A stretch of 64,000 bases of DNA from NCBI GenBank assembly GCA_002296225.1, contig DBHR01000087.1, forward strand, positions 2,887-66,886, read 5' to 3'. Numbering within the stretch: position 1 is the stretch's first letter; the number at the start of each line of letters is the position of its first letter. The translations under genes and the position numbers were made by a program. The notes beneath the pieces were generated by a model that worked only from the letters and a program-made list of their open reading frames with translations, was not told where the DNA came from and did not search any database. The stretch comes from Acidobacteria bacterium UBA823. Its GTDB lineage: Bacteria > Acidobacteriota > Vicinamibacteria > Vicinamibacterales > UBA823. Of this stretch, positions 1 to 8,898 are shown one piece after another.

Positions 1-525
1 CATCCCAGCCAGAATCTTGGTTGCCGTCTCAACGGCGGCGTAGTTGCCACGGAGAATGATCGCCACCGCCGTGGCGCCGAGCACGAACCCGTAGTGCAAC
101 TGTGAGAGCGGCCAGCCGAAGGTCGTCGTGAAGAGGTAATACGCCACCGCAGCCGCAGCGGCGAGACGGCCCGCCTGGCCGATGGCCGACTGGATGATCG
201 TGGTAATCATCACGTACCAGAGCGGCCACTTCTTCCAAGCCGTGCCGTAGGCCTCGATCAGGCTTTTCCCGGTGGCGTTCGTGAACCGGAAGGCCATCTC
301 GAACCCGTAGTACTTGAAGATATAGGCGATCGGAATACACCACAGCAGCGCGAATTCGAACCGGCCGCCTGCGGTCGGCGCGGTCACCAGATGGCTGGTC
401 CCAACGCCAGTCATCATCAAGATGAGACCAGGGCCAAGATGCCGAAGTATGCCCCGCCAGGAGGTGTTCGGCAGCGACAACCTGCCGATTGCTTGTTTCA
501 GTTGTACCGATTGCTCGTCGGTCAT
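1..525 (-). CDS. Nramp-family divalent metal transporter (3' part cut by window edge)
   Basis: The 175 visible codons are the N-terminal part of an integral membrane transporter of the Nramp (Mn/Fe:H+ symporter) family. After a short cytoplasmic head comes the family's opening motif GPGLILMMTGVGTSHLVTA (about residues 31-49), then hydrophobic segments and the region FTNATGKSLIEAY typical of the second helix pair. The ATG at 525 is preceded by a GAGGGG ribosome binding site, and the gene begins 20 bp after the formate dehydrogenase electron-transfer gene, so it is probably the last gene of that operon. The C-terminal half lies beyond base 1. Substrate is inferred from the family only; the metal-binding DPGN-type motif of true Mn/Fe transporters is replaced here, so it may be a divergent Nramp-related protein. 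Confidence 0.75.
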   Translation of the reverse strand, partial: MTDEQSVQLKQAIGRLSLPNTSWRGILRHLGPGLILMMTGVGTSHLVTAPTAGGRFEFALLWCIPIAYIFKYYGFEMAFRFTNATGKSLIEAYGTAWKKWPLWYVMITTIIQSAIGQAGRLAAAAAVAYYLFTTTFGWPLSQLHYGFVLGATAVAIILRGNYAAVETATKILAGM

Positions 526-545
526 GCCTGCGGTCCCCTCACCGC

Positions 546-1487
546 TCACGTCTCCTCACGGTTCTGGACGAACTGCCACCCGAACCGGCCTTTAATGCAC
601 AGGTGCCCGTGAGTCACCGAGTGGTCAATTGGCGACATAACCTTCACAATCTCGTTGTCCTGCACGTGTAGATCAAGATTGCATCCCACGCCGCAGTAGG
701 GACACACGGTGCGAGTCACGCGCTGCTGCAATTCGTTCCATTCACCAGTTTCCCGCCGGTCGTACTCGCTCTTGAACATAAGAGCACCAGTCGGACAAAC
801 GCCGATGCAGTTACCACAATACACACAAGCCGAATCGTCAAGCCGCCGATCGAATTCGGTCGATATCCTAGCATCGAAACCACGCCCCGCGACCGCAATG
901 GCGAACGTGTTCTGCGCGTCCTCACCGCAGGCTTCGACGCACTTGTAGCACAGGATGCACTTCGAATAATCTCGGATGTACATCTCATCGTGAATTTTCA
1001 CTGGCTGCGCGACCGTCTCCGCCGTCTTACCATCTGGCGCGTGGTGATGCCCTGGGCGGCGGCCATCGCGATCACCCGCCGCCGTTGACGCAGACGACGG
1101 CCCAAACTTCTCAGCATCCACCTCGTAATAATCCATCCACCGTTTCATGTCACCGTTGGCCAAGGACAGGTCGACCGACGACGCCAGAAGCTCGAGGACG
1201 AGCTTCCGGCTATGACGGACCCGCGGTGTATCGGTGTGGACGACGGCACCTGGGTGCGCCGCTCGGGAGCACGAGGGAACCAGCGTCCGGGAGCCTTCCA
1301 GCTCCACGACACAGACGCGGCAGGCGTTCACGGGGGTCAGGGTTTCGAGATAGCACAGCGTCGGCGTGTCAGCGCCTTTCGCGCGGCAGGCATCCAGGAG
1401 AGTAGCGCCCTCGGGCGCACGCACGGTCTCGCCATCGACAGTCACTTCGACCAGAGGCAACGTCTGTCCCTTCGCTTCGTCACTCAT
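546..1487 (-). CDS. Formate dehydrogenase electron-transfer subunit (NuoG/HoxU-like) ending in a molybdopterin-type [4Fe-4S] module
   Basis: A 313-residue iron-sulfur protein. An N-terminal ferredoxin domain carries [2Fe-2S] ligands C45, C56, C59 and C73. The segment that usually holds the His-Cys3 cluster has no cysteines. Two [4Fe-4S] ferredoxin motifs follow (KCILCYKCVEAC and CVYCGNCIGVCP). The last 60 residues are the [4Fe-4S] module that normally begins a molybdenum formate dehydrogenase catalytic subunit (TVCPYCGVGCNL and, later, HLCIKGRFG). The ATG at 1487 overlaps the stop of the upstream NuoEF-type gene by 8 bp; an in-frame TTG/CTG-rich upstream extension is rejected because it lies inside that gene. 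Electrons would pass from the molybdenum site through these clusters to the FMN/NAD subunit. Confidence 0.85.
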   Translation of the reverse strand: MSDEAKGQTLPLVEVTVDGETVRAPEGATLLDACRAKGADTPTLCYLETLTPVNACRVCVVELEGSRTLVPSCSRAAHPGAVVHTDTPRVRHSRKLVLELLASSVDLSLANGDMKRWMDYYEVDAEKFGPSSASTAAGDRDGRRPGHHHAPDGKTAETVAQPVKIHDEMYIRDYSKCILCYKCVEACGEDAQNTFAIAVAGRGFDARISTEFDRRLDDSACVYCGNCIGVCPTGALMFKSEYDRRETGEWNELQQRVTRTVCPYCGVGCNLDLHVQDNEIVKVMSPIDHSVTHGHLCIKGRFGWQFVQNREET

Positions 1488-3318
1488 CCGTGGGTCCTTC
1501 GAACAATCCCAACGCGACCGCCGACTGCACCGCATTGGCAGCCGTGTGCCCAAGTCCGCAAATCGATGCGTCGCGCATCACCTGAGCCAGTTCGTCCAGC
1601 AACTGGGCCTCGGCCGACGGCCGCGCGCCGTCGCGAGCCAGCCGCTGCAACAGCTCCTCCTGACGCACCGTGCCCACCCGACACGGAACGCACTGGCCGC
1701 ATGATTCATCCCGGAAGAACGCCGCGATCCGCAGCACGATGCCGCGCATGTCGGTGCCCTCGTCGAACGCCATCACGACACCAGAGCCCAGCGATGCGCC
1801 GATCGCCTGCGTCCCCTCGAACGTGAGCGGGGTGTCGAGATGCGTCGGCGACACAAAAGACCCGGCGGCGCCGCCGAGCAACACGGTCTTGAGACGTTTT
1901 CCGCCGCGTATTCCGCCGGCTAAGTCCAGGAGGGTCCGCAATGTTGTGCCGAACGGCACCTCGTAGAGACCAGGCCGCTCCACGGCGCCTGACACACACA
2001 AGAGCTTCGACCCAGTGGACCGCTCGGTGCCAACGCCGGCGAAAGCCGGCCCACCTTCGAGCAGGATGTCGAGAACGTTGGCCAGCGTCTCCACATTGTT
2101 GATAACAGTCGGCTGGCCGAATAAACCGACTTCCACCGGAAACGGCGGTTTGTTGCGAGGTTCGCCGCGAAAACCTTCGATCGAGCTGAACAGCGCCGTC
2201 TCCTCGCCACAGATATAGGCGCCGGCGCCGCGACGAAGGTCGATGTCGAAGCAAAACCCACCGTCCATTACATCGGGGCCGAGTAGTCCTGCTGACCGGC
2301 ACTCGCGGATGGCGTGCTCAAGCCGTGCGGTCGCGAGTGGATACTCGCCCCGCACGTAGAGGTATCCCTGCTCGGCACCAACCGCGAACCCGGCGATCGT
2401 CATTGACTCGACAATGGCGAACGGATCCTCCTCCATCAACACGCGGTCTTTGAACGTCCCTGGTTCAGACTCGTCAGCGTTGCAGACAACGTAGTGCGGC
2501 GTGGCCGGCGCCTTGGCTACGGCGTCCCATTTGCGACCGGTGGGAAACGCCGCACCGCCGCGACCCTGCAGCTTTGACTCCGACACTTCCGCGATCACTT
2601 CGGCAGGCCCAATCTCAAGCGCTCGGCGAAGTGCCGAGTATCCGTCGGCGGCCTGATACGCAACAAGGCTGGCTGGGTCACAGGCCTCGACGCGTCGCAA
2701 TAAGCATAAGGCCGGGTCGCGGGTTCCGGTCGTCTGGGGTGTTGAGATGGCTGGAGGCATCGGCACAGTCGCGCCATTCAGAACATTTTCGATATCGGCC
2801 ACCTCGGCTGGCGCCACCGTGCCGTCCATGGCATCTCCGGCCAGCTGAAACAGTACGGCTGGGCCGCGCTCGCATAGCCCGAGACACGGGCTCCGATGCC
2901 AAGTCGCCTGCCCGTTCGCCGACGGCGTCCCTGGGGGGCCGAACCTACACTCCAGTGTCGCGCACAACTCGTCCGCACCCTGCAACTTGCAGGCGATGTC
3001 GTCGCACACGTGCGCCACACGCGGCGGTCGCATCGTGGTGGAAAGCAACGCGTAGAAGGTGGCGACGCCGTAGGCCTCGGCGGGCGGGACCAGGAGCCGT
3101 CGGCAGATCTCATTGAGCGCACCCTGCGAAACCCAGCCGACCTGCTTTTGTACGGCATGAAGTGCTGGCAGCAGCAGATGCCGCCTAGCGCGGACCTCCT
3201 GGAGGCCTTCCCGCGTAACCCGGTCTGTTCCAGGGGCGTCCGGCGGATGGTCGAAAATGGTCGCGACCGCAGCCCGCTCCACCTCGCTCGCCTCAACCGG
3301 CAGCAGTTTCAGATCCAT
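1480..3318 (-). CDS. NAD-linked formate dehydrogenase flavin subunit, NuoE-NuoF fusion
   Basis: A 612-residue cytoplasmic diaphorase subunit. The first ~180 residues are a NuoE/HoxE thioredoxin-like [2Fe-2S] domain (ligands in CDDIAC and CLGLC). The remainder is a NuoF/HoxF domain with the FMN/NADH-binding glycine loop GRGGAAFPTGRKW, the SLBB-type middle region, and the C-terminal [4Fe-4S] ligands in ESCGQCVPCRVGT and CGLGHTA. It transfers electrons to NAD+ (or takes them from NADH). It starts 10 bp after the catalytic gene and overlaps the next gene by 8 bp, so the three genes are one transcription unit. The fused E-F layout is like HoxF or the beta subunits of NAD-dependent formate dehydrogenases. 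Confidence 0.92.
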   Translation of the reverse strand: MDLKLLPVEASEVERAAVATIFDHPPDAPGTDRVTREGLQEVRARRHLLLPALHAVQKQVGWVSQGALNEICRRLLVPPAEAYGVATFYALLSTTMRPPRVAHVCDDIACKLQGADELCATLECRFGPPGTPSANGQATWHRSPCLGLCERGPAVLFQLAGDAMDGTVAPAEVADIENVLNGATVPMPPAISTPQTTGTRDPALCLLRRVEACDPASLVAYQAADGYSALRRALEIGPAEVIAEVSESKLQGRGGAAFPTGRKWDAVAKAPATPHYVVCNADESEPGTFKDRVLMEEDPFAIVESMTIAGFAVGAEQGYLYVRGEYPLATARLEHAIRECRSAGLLGPDVMDGGFCFDIDLRRGAGAYICGEETALFSSIEGFRGEPRNKPPFPVEVGLFGQPTVINNVETLANVLDILLEGGPAFAGVGTERSTGSKLLCVSGAVERPGLYEVPFGTTLRTLLDLAGGIRGGKRLKTVLLGGAAGSFVSPTHLDTPLTFEGTQAIGASLGSGVVMAFDEGTDMRGIVLRIAAFFRDESCGQCVPCRVGTVRQEELLQRLARDGARPSAEAQLLDELAQVMRDASICGLGHTAANAVQSAVALGLFEGPTDE

Positions 3319-3328
3319 CCACGCTCGC

Positions 3329-5242
3329 TCACCCGCCAGTACCGACCGCCAACTTAATCTTCTCGATGCATATCGCCGTAGCCTTGAAATCGGCCGTTCC
3401 CGATTTCTTGTCCCACGTCGGGTTAGTCAGTTGGTTCGTCTCGGCCTCATCGGGGAAATGGAAGGTTGTGAACGCCAAGCCTGGTCGCAAATCGTCCGTG
3501 TAACGCACGGTCATCTCAATCACGCCACGCCGCGAGCGCACTCGCACCCGCTCACTATCGGCGACACCCAATCGCCGACCGTCTGACTCGCAGATATCGA
3601 GGGTCTCGGCCCGTCTGAGCGGCGATTGAAAGCCACCGCTCTGCACTCCGGTGTTGAAGGAATCCAGCCGGCGTCCGGTCGTCAGGCGGATCGGATATTC
3701 GTCAGTCAATTCATCGGCGGGCGGCAAGTGATCGACGACACTGAAGGGCGCCAATCGACCTTCCACCGGCCGTTTCCACAGCCGGCCGTGCAAGTATGAA
3801 CTCCCCTGACTATCCTCGTCGGGACACGGCCACTGGATGCCACCGAGCGCGTCGAGCCGAGCGTAGCTCATGCCGGCGTGCATCGGGGACAGGCTACGGA
3901 CTTCGTCCCAGATCTCCTCCGCCGTCGGATGGCCCCAGTCATGCCCGAACCGCTTCGCTAACTCACACAGGATCTCGACGTCGTCGCGCGCTTCGCCCGG
4001 GGGGTCGAGCGCCTTCCGGACGCGCTGCACCCGCCGTTCACTACTCGTCACGGTGCCCTCGGCTTCCGCCCAGCCCGCGGCCGCCGGCAGTACGACGTCT
4101 GCGAGCTCGGCAGTCTTCGTCAGGAAGATATCCTGGACGATGAGATGATCCAATCCCTCCATCAGGTGAATGGCATGTTCAACGTTTGCCTCCGATTGCG
4201 CAGGGTTCTCGCCGATCACGTAGAGTCCTCGGAGGTCACCTCGTTCCATCGCTTCGAACATCAGCGATAGGTGCCAGCCGTTCTTCTGAGGAATGGTGCA
4301 GTTCCAGGCGCGCTCGAACTTCTGACGCAGCTGGTTATTCTCCACGTCCTGGAAGCCGGGTAACTTGTTCGGAATCGCGCCCATGTCGCCGCCACCCTGC
4401 ACGTTGTTCTGGCCGCGCAGCGGATTAAGTCCGGAGCCGGAACGCCCGACGTGTCCGGTCAGCAGCGACAGGTTAATCAGCGACAGCACGTTGTCGACCG
4501 CGTTGTGGTGCTCAGTAATGCCAAGCGTCCAGCAAAGCTGCGCCTTCTTGGCACCCGCATAGGCATGGGCCAGATCTCGGATCATTTCACCCCGTACGCC
4601 AGTGATTTGCTCAGCGTGCTCAAGCGTATAGGGCTCGACCGCCACACGATACTTATCGAAGCCGGTTGTAGCATGCTCAATGAAGTCTCGGTGGACGAGT
4701 CCCTGCGTGATGATTTCTCGCGCCACAGCGTTAGCGAGGGCGATGTCAGTGCCCACGTCAAGGCCAAGCCAGACGTCCGCCCACTGCGCGGAGCTCGTCC
4801 GGCGTGGGTCGACCACGTAGCAGCGCGCTCCGTTACGCAGCGCCTTTAGAACATGGTGGAAGAAGATCGGGTGCGTTTCGCGAGCGTTCGAACCCCACAA
4901 GATGACCAGATCGGCCTCTTCCAGCTCGCTATAGGAACTCGTGCCGCCTCCCGCTCCAAAGACCGTCGCCAGACCGACGACGCTGGGAGCGTGTCAGGTA
5001 CGATTGCAGCTATCAATATTGTTGCTACCGATGACCAAGCGAGCAAACTTCTGTGCCATGAAGTTCATCTCGTTCGTCGTCTTCGAGCAACTGAACATCC
5101 CCACCGCCGGCCCGCCGTACGCGTCGACGACCTGCTTGAGACCGGCCGTCGCCCGGTCCAACGCCTCATCCCAGCTCGCTGGTCTGAGCGATCCGTTTTC
5201 ACGCACCATGGGTCGAGTCAGGCGAGTGTAGGATTTCCCCAT
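3329..5242 (-). CDS. fdhA: Selenocysteine-containing formate dehydrogenase catalytic subunit (TGA at 4994-4996 read as Sec)
   Basis: Read through one in-frame TGA (4994-4996, codon 83), this is a 637-residue molybdopterin/tungstopterin oxidoreductase that interconverts formate and CO2. The flanks of the TGA are the family's active-site signature: DSCNRT, then Sec, then HAPSVVGLATVFGAGGGTSSY, followed by WGSNARETHPIFFHH. The C-terminal pterin-binding domain has TTGRRLDSFNTGVQSGGF and a final NQLTNP segment. A bacterial SECIS hairpin starts 2 bases after the TGA. The start ATG at 5242 has a textbook GAGGAG site 6 bases upstream; the frame is open further upstream to 5359 but without such a site. 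Unusually, the protein begins after the N-terminal [4Fe-4S] module, which sits on the product of 546-1487. Naive gene callers would split it into two fragments. SelA, SelB, SelC and SelD genes are not in this window. Confidence 0.92.
4952..4996 (-). promoter_or_regulatory. UGA selenocysteine codon with bacterial SECIS hairpin in fdhA
   Basis: In the fdhA mRNA the UGA (4994-4996) is followed by a hairpin at 4991-4952. The lower stem is CGCUCC (4991-4986) paired with GGAGCG (4957-4952). The upper stem CGUCG pairs with CGACG, extended by U-G and C-G pairs, and closes an apical loop GGUCU (4975-4971). A GGUCU apical loop at this distance is the feature recognised by SelB in E. coli fdhF. This is a direct reading of the sequence; the SelB role is family knowledge. 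Confidence 0.9.
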
Positions 5243-5591
5243 CAGATTCTCCTCGTTAGGGCTGCTGACCGGAAAGTTTATCACGGCGCCAAGAGCAGAC
5301 TTCTGATCGTTGGGCGCCAGACGACGGTGTCCATCGACCCAGGAAGTTGGTCGATCCACTGTGGATGACGCTACACTCGCGCACGCAAAACCACAGCGTC
5401 CGACGTCAACCGCATCTCGGTCGTCGAGTCGCGGATGTTATACTTGCTCACCGCACTCGGCCCTTGACCATGAATAAACGACCCAGCAGATGGTCTCGGC
5501 GTTCGTCTCCGGTGAAGAATCCGCCATCATGAGCAACGTAGTATTCAAATAGCTCAGGTCGTTCGATTAAATCCGTTGAGTGGTGCCACAT
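5243..5591. promoter_or_regulatory. Intergenic region between divergent fdhA operon and fucosidase gene
   Basis: About 350 bp without a credible gene; it must hold the promoters for the leftward formate dehydrogenase operon and the rightward fucosidase. A perfect inverted repeat ATCCAC-T-GTGGAT lies at 5354-5366, about 112 bp upstream of the fdhA start, and could be an operator. Two GGCGCC hexamers lie between it and the gene. No convincing -35/-10 pair was identified by eye. Confidence 0.35.
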
Positions 5592-6929
5592 ATGTTCAAG
5601 CTAATACGTTCTTTATTGATCGCTTCGCTCGTGCTCAGTGCACCAGCCGCTGGGCACGCCCAGTCGGGATACGAGCCTAGCCCAGAGAATCTCGAAGCGC
5701 GCGAATGGTTTCAGAATGCCAAGTTCGGCCTATTTATCCACTGGGGAATTTACAGCGTCCTCGGGGCCGGTGAATGGGTCATGGAAGAGCGGGGCTTCCC
5801 CTCTTATACTGATCGACCTGGCATTCCAGCGTCGCACTACGATCGACTTGCCGAACAGTTCAACCCGACTGAGTTCGACGCTCGCGAGTGGGTGGCGCTG
5901 GCCAAGGCCGCTGGCATGAAATACATCACGATCACTTCCAAACACCATGATGGCTTCGCGATGTACGACTCGGCCCTGACCGACTGGGACATCGTCGACC
6001 GTACGCCCTACGGACGCGACGTGCTGGCTGACCTCGCTGAGGCCTGTCGGGAGGAAGGGCTCAAGCTATTCTTCTACCACTCTCAGTTGGACTGGCGACA
6101 CGTGGATTACTTTCCACGGGGCCGAACAGGACGCCAAGCAGGGCGACCGGAACATGGCAACTGGGACGATTACATTGATTTTATGAACGGTCAGTTACGA
6201 GAGCTCCTTACCAACTATGGGGAGATCGGCGGGATTTGGTTCGACGGGATGTGGGATAAATGGGAGGCGCCATGGCGGCTCGACGAAACCTACGCACTGA
6301 TCCACGAACTCCAGTCGCAGACTCTCATCGGATCAAATCACCACCAAGCACCAAAGCCGGGCGAGGATTTCCAGATGTTTGAGAGGGACCTGCCTGGTGC
6401 GAACACCACCGGGTTTAACACGACTGAGATCGGCACGCTGCCAATAGAAACGGCAGAAACAATCAATCAATCCTGGGGATTCAACCTCACGGACCACAAC
6501 TATAAGAGCACCGAAGATCTTATCCGCTATCTCGTCAACGCCGCTGGGCGCGGTGCAAATTTCTTACTGAACGTCGGACCAATGCCGAACGGCAAGATCC
6601 AAGCTGAGTTTGAAGAGCGGCTCCGTGGTCTTGGTCGTTGGCTCGACACATACGGCGATTCGGTCTACGGCACCCGCAACGGCCCAATTGCTCCAGGACC
6701 ATGGGGCGTCAGCACAGCCAAACAAGACGTGGTGTATCTGCACGTGCTCGACTGGAACGGGTCAGTACTGGCGCTCCCTGCGCTCAACCGTGAGGTGGTC
6801 AGCGCACGGCTGTTGCGAAATCAGGAGGTGGTCCCTGTGGAAGTGACCGCGAACGCACTGCTCGTCAGCCTGCCGCTTCGACCCTCGAGTCTGGTCGACG
6901 AAATCATCGTGCTCGACACTCGAGAGTAA
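5592..6929 (+). CDS. Secreted alpha-L-fucosidase, GH29
   Basis: A 445-residue retaining exo-fucosidase with a Sec signal peptide (about residues 1-24, ending in GHAQS). The GH29 barrel is clear: KFGLFIHWGIYS, the substrate-contact KHHDGFAMYDS, and GGIWFDGMWDKW, whose aspartate is the family's nucleophile. The C-terminal ~90 residues form the small beta domain. The start was set at ATG 5592 directly before the signal peptide; a GTG 12 bp upstream (5580) is possible. It acts outside the cytoplasm on fucosylated glycans. The facing MFS porter gene could import the released sugar, but this is inference. Confidence 0.92.
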   Translation: MFKLIRSLLIASLVLSAPAAGHAQSGYEPSPENLEAREWFQNAKFGLFIHWGIYSVLGAGEWVMEERGFPSYTDRPGIPASHYDRLAEQFNPTEFDAREWVALAKAAGMKYITITSKHHDGFAMYDSALTDWDIVDRTPYGRDVLADLAEACREEGLKLFFYHSQLDWRHVDYFPRGRTGRQAGRPEHGNWDDYIDFMNGQLRELLTNYGEIGGIWFDGMWDKWEAPWRLDETYALIHELQSQTLIGSNHHQAPKPGEDFQMFERDLPGANTTGFNTTEIGTLPIETAETINQSWGFNLTDHNYKSTEDLIRYLVNAAGRGANFLLNVGPMPNGKIQAEFEERLRGLGRWLDTYGDSVYGTRNGPIAPGPWGVSTAKQDVVYLHVLDWNGSVLALPALNREVVSARLLRNQEVVPVEVTANALLVSLPLRPSSLVDEIIVLDTRE

Positions 6930-6965
6930 CGGGATGGTGCCTCAAGGAGACGTCCTGAACCCACA

Positions 6966-8294
6966 TCACTCTGGGAGGGCCGAGCCCTCCGGCTCCGGCA
7001 ACCAGAAACTCGCCGTGAACCCAACGACGTAGACAAAGAGCCCAACAACAGCAGCAGCATACGCCAGTTGCTCCGTCGGAGTTCCACCCGGCATGACGTT
7101 GGTCAACTGTGTCGTCACCATGGCGAACGATGTCCCGATCATTCTTCCGCCGATGTTCGCAGCGAAGCTCTCACCGGTACCCCGGAGGTGCGTAGGATAC
7201 ATGCGGGGAAGATAGTTGCCCCAAAAACTGAACTGCGCGACGGTGCACACGCCGGCGATGAATAACCCGAACTGCAACACCGGAAGACTGGTTGTTGTCG
7301 CAAACAGAAACACTGGCGGCACAAACAGCAGACCCGGCACCTGAAACAGCCGCAGTAACCGACGCCTGGCAACAACCCGAACGGCGAAAAACGCGAGCAG
7401 CAGCCGGCCGGTTAGTCCACCCATCTCCTGAAGAAACTGGACAGTGCCGACCGCCTGCTCCTGCTGGATTGGTGCCAGCGTCGTGATTTCCACAAGGCCA
7501 GGTACAATCCGCGGCGCCTGCTGCAGCGCACCGAACGCCGCGCCATAGGCACACGCAAACATCACCGTCGTCACAATCGTCGTCCGCCTAAATCTTGGTC
7601 GGAAGAGCTCAAAGACACTTGGCCGACCCAACGTGCCGGCTGCTTTCTTCTCCGCCCACGTTGGCGACTCGGGCAGAAACGGCCTGATGACAATAAGTGG
7701 CAGAGCCGGAATGACACCAGACATCAACGTGTAACGCCAGGGCTCATGGTCACCTTGGATCGCCGGTAGTGCATCGGCGTACGTGACGATGAGGAAATAG
7801 GCCCCGCTCACAAGTAATCCGCCGACCGACGAAAACGCCTGGGTGTAGCCGAGGACTGCTTCGCGCTGTTTCGGCTCCGGAAATAGTTCGGCCAACCACG
7901 CGACGGCGGCGACGAACTCCACGACGACGCCGACAAAGGTCGTGCACCGCAAGACGAGCAACATTTCAAACGAAGTCGCGAACCCCGCGGCCAAGGCGGA
8001 GCACGCATAGAGCAGGATGCTCCAGACCAGTACGCGGCGGCGGCCAAACAGATCCGTAAAATAGCCTCCTAGTAGACCGAACACGCCGCCGACGACCGCT
8101 GGCACAAAGAACAGCAGGCCGACCGAGAGATTGAAGGCGGAAGTGCCCGGCGAAGCGCCGATCAATGTAAGCAGCGCTGGACGTACGATGAGCGGCAACA
8201 TCAGCAGCTCATAGACGTCGAACGCGAAACCAAGTGCTGCGACGCCGCAGATTGTCCACTGGATCGGAGAGAGCCGGCCGGGAGGCTGTGGCAT
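6966..8294 (-). CDS. MFS transporter
   Basis: A 442-residue major facilitator with about 12 hydrophobic segments. The loop between helices 2 and 3 has the MFS signature GGYFTDLFGRRRVL, and a conserved PESPTW motif follows the sixth helix, as in sugar or metabolite:H+ symporters. A glutamate-rich loop (WLAELFPEPKQRE) follows helix 4/5. ATG 8294 was preferred to an upstream TTG (8312). It converges on the fucosidase gene with 36 bp between stops. The substrate cannot be read from the sequence; a sugar or organic acid is likely. Confidence 0.85.
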   Translation of the reverse strand: MPQPPGRLSPIQWTICGVAALGFAFDVYELLMLPLIVRPALLTLIGASPGTSAFNLSVGLLFFVPAVVGGVFGLLGGYFTDLFGRRRVLVWSILLYACSALAAGFATSFEMLLVLRCTTFVGVVVEFVAAVAWLAELFPEPKQREAVLGYTQAFSSVGGLLVSGAYFLIVTYADALPAIQGDHEPWRYTLMSGVIPALPLIVIRPFLPESPTWAEKKAAGTLGRPSVFELFRPRFRRTTIVTTVMFACAYGAAFGALQQAPRIVPGLVEITTLAPIQQEQAVGTVQFLQEMGGLTGRLLLAFFAVRVVARRRLLRLFQVPGLLFVPPVFLFATTTSLPVLQFGLFIAGVCTVAQFSFWGNYLPRMYPTHLRGTGESFAANIGGRMIGTSFAMVTTQLTNVMPGGTPTEQLAYAAAVVGLFVYVVGFTASFWLPEPEGSALPE

Positions 8295-8447
8295 CGTGAA
8301 ATCCGAAATCAAGAAATCTGACGCGTCCTAGCAACGAGCGCCCAGGGACTCAGTGCCGTTACACTACAATGAAATGCTGTCACGGATGCCAGAGCGCAGT
8401 ACATCAACAGTTTTGTAGGCGACGCATTCATCCAAAAGGAGCGACTC

Positions 8448-8897
8448 ATGACGTGGTTGTTATTCGTCCTCGGTGCCATTCTTTCGTGGGGAATGTATGG
8501 GGTCGCGTTACATACCGGCCAAGTGCAGCTCGGAAACCCGCTGCGGGCGTTACTATGCGTCGGCATCGCCTATTTTCTTATCGGTGTCCTGGTCCCTGTA
8601 TTCGCGCTCTCGTCCCAAAGCGGACTAAGCGGCTTTTCGACCGCTGGCACCGCGTGGGCCACCGGCGCCGGCGTGCTCGGCGCCATCGGTGCAGTGTGCA
8701 TCATCTGGGCCTTCCGCACTGGTGGTACTCCGCTCTACGTGATGCCGTTGGTCTTCGGCGGCGCGCCCCTGGTCAACGTGATCGCGTCAATGACACTTCA
8801 TCCGCCTAAGATCTCACCGCATCCACTAGTTTACGTCGGCTTCGTGTTAGCCTCCGTCGGCGCTGGGATGGTTCTGTACTTCAGACCGCAGGCGTAG
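8448..8897 (+). CDS. Small DMT/EamA-like membrane protein
   Basis: A 149-residue very hydrophobic protein with four to five predicted membrane helices, equivalent to half of an EamA-type drug/metabolite transporter. The opening W-x-LF-x-LGAILSWGMYG and the closing YVGFVLASVGAGMVLYF resemble the paired helices of that superfamily. The ATG at 8448 has an AAAGGAG site 6 bases upstream. Half-size DMT proteins usually dimerise. Its stop is only 1 bp from the stop of the convergent PQQ-like gene, so the two transcripts must overlap or share a terminator. Substrate unknown. Confidence 0.7.
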   Translation: MTWLLFVLGAILSWGMYGVALHTGQVQLGNPLRALLCVGIAYFLIGVLVPVFALSSQSGLSGFSTAGTAWATGAGVLGAIGAVCIIWAFRTGGTPLYVMPLVFGGAPLVNVIASMTLHPPKISPHPLVYVGFVLASVGAGMVLYFRPQA

Positions 8898-8898
8898 A

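Noticed and set aside
4900..4996. Frameshift or pseudogene explanation for the broken fdhA
   Set aside because: The reading frame is unbroken on both sides of one TGA, the protein sequence aligns through it, and a SECIS hairpin follows.
4853..5368. 171-residue plus-strand frame across the fdhA TGA region
   Set aside because: It is antisense to fdhA, encodes no recognisable protein, and disappears as a candidate once the TGA is read as Sec.
6974..6990. GGAGGGC-CGA-GCCCTCC hairpin as a terminator between fucosidase and MFS genes
   Set aside because: It lies inside the last codons of the MFS gene and no T-run follows on either strand; it may still slow both transcripts.
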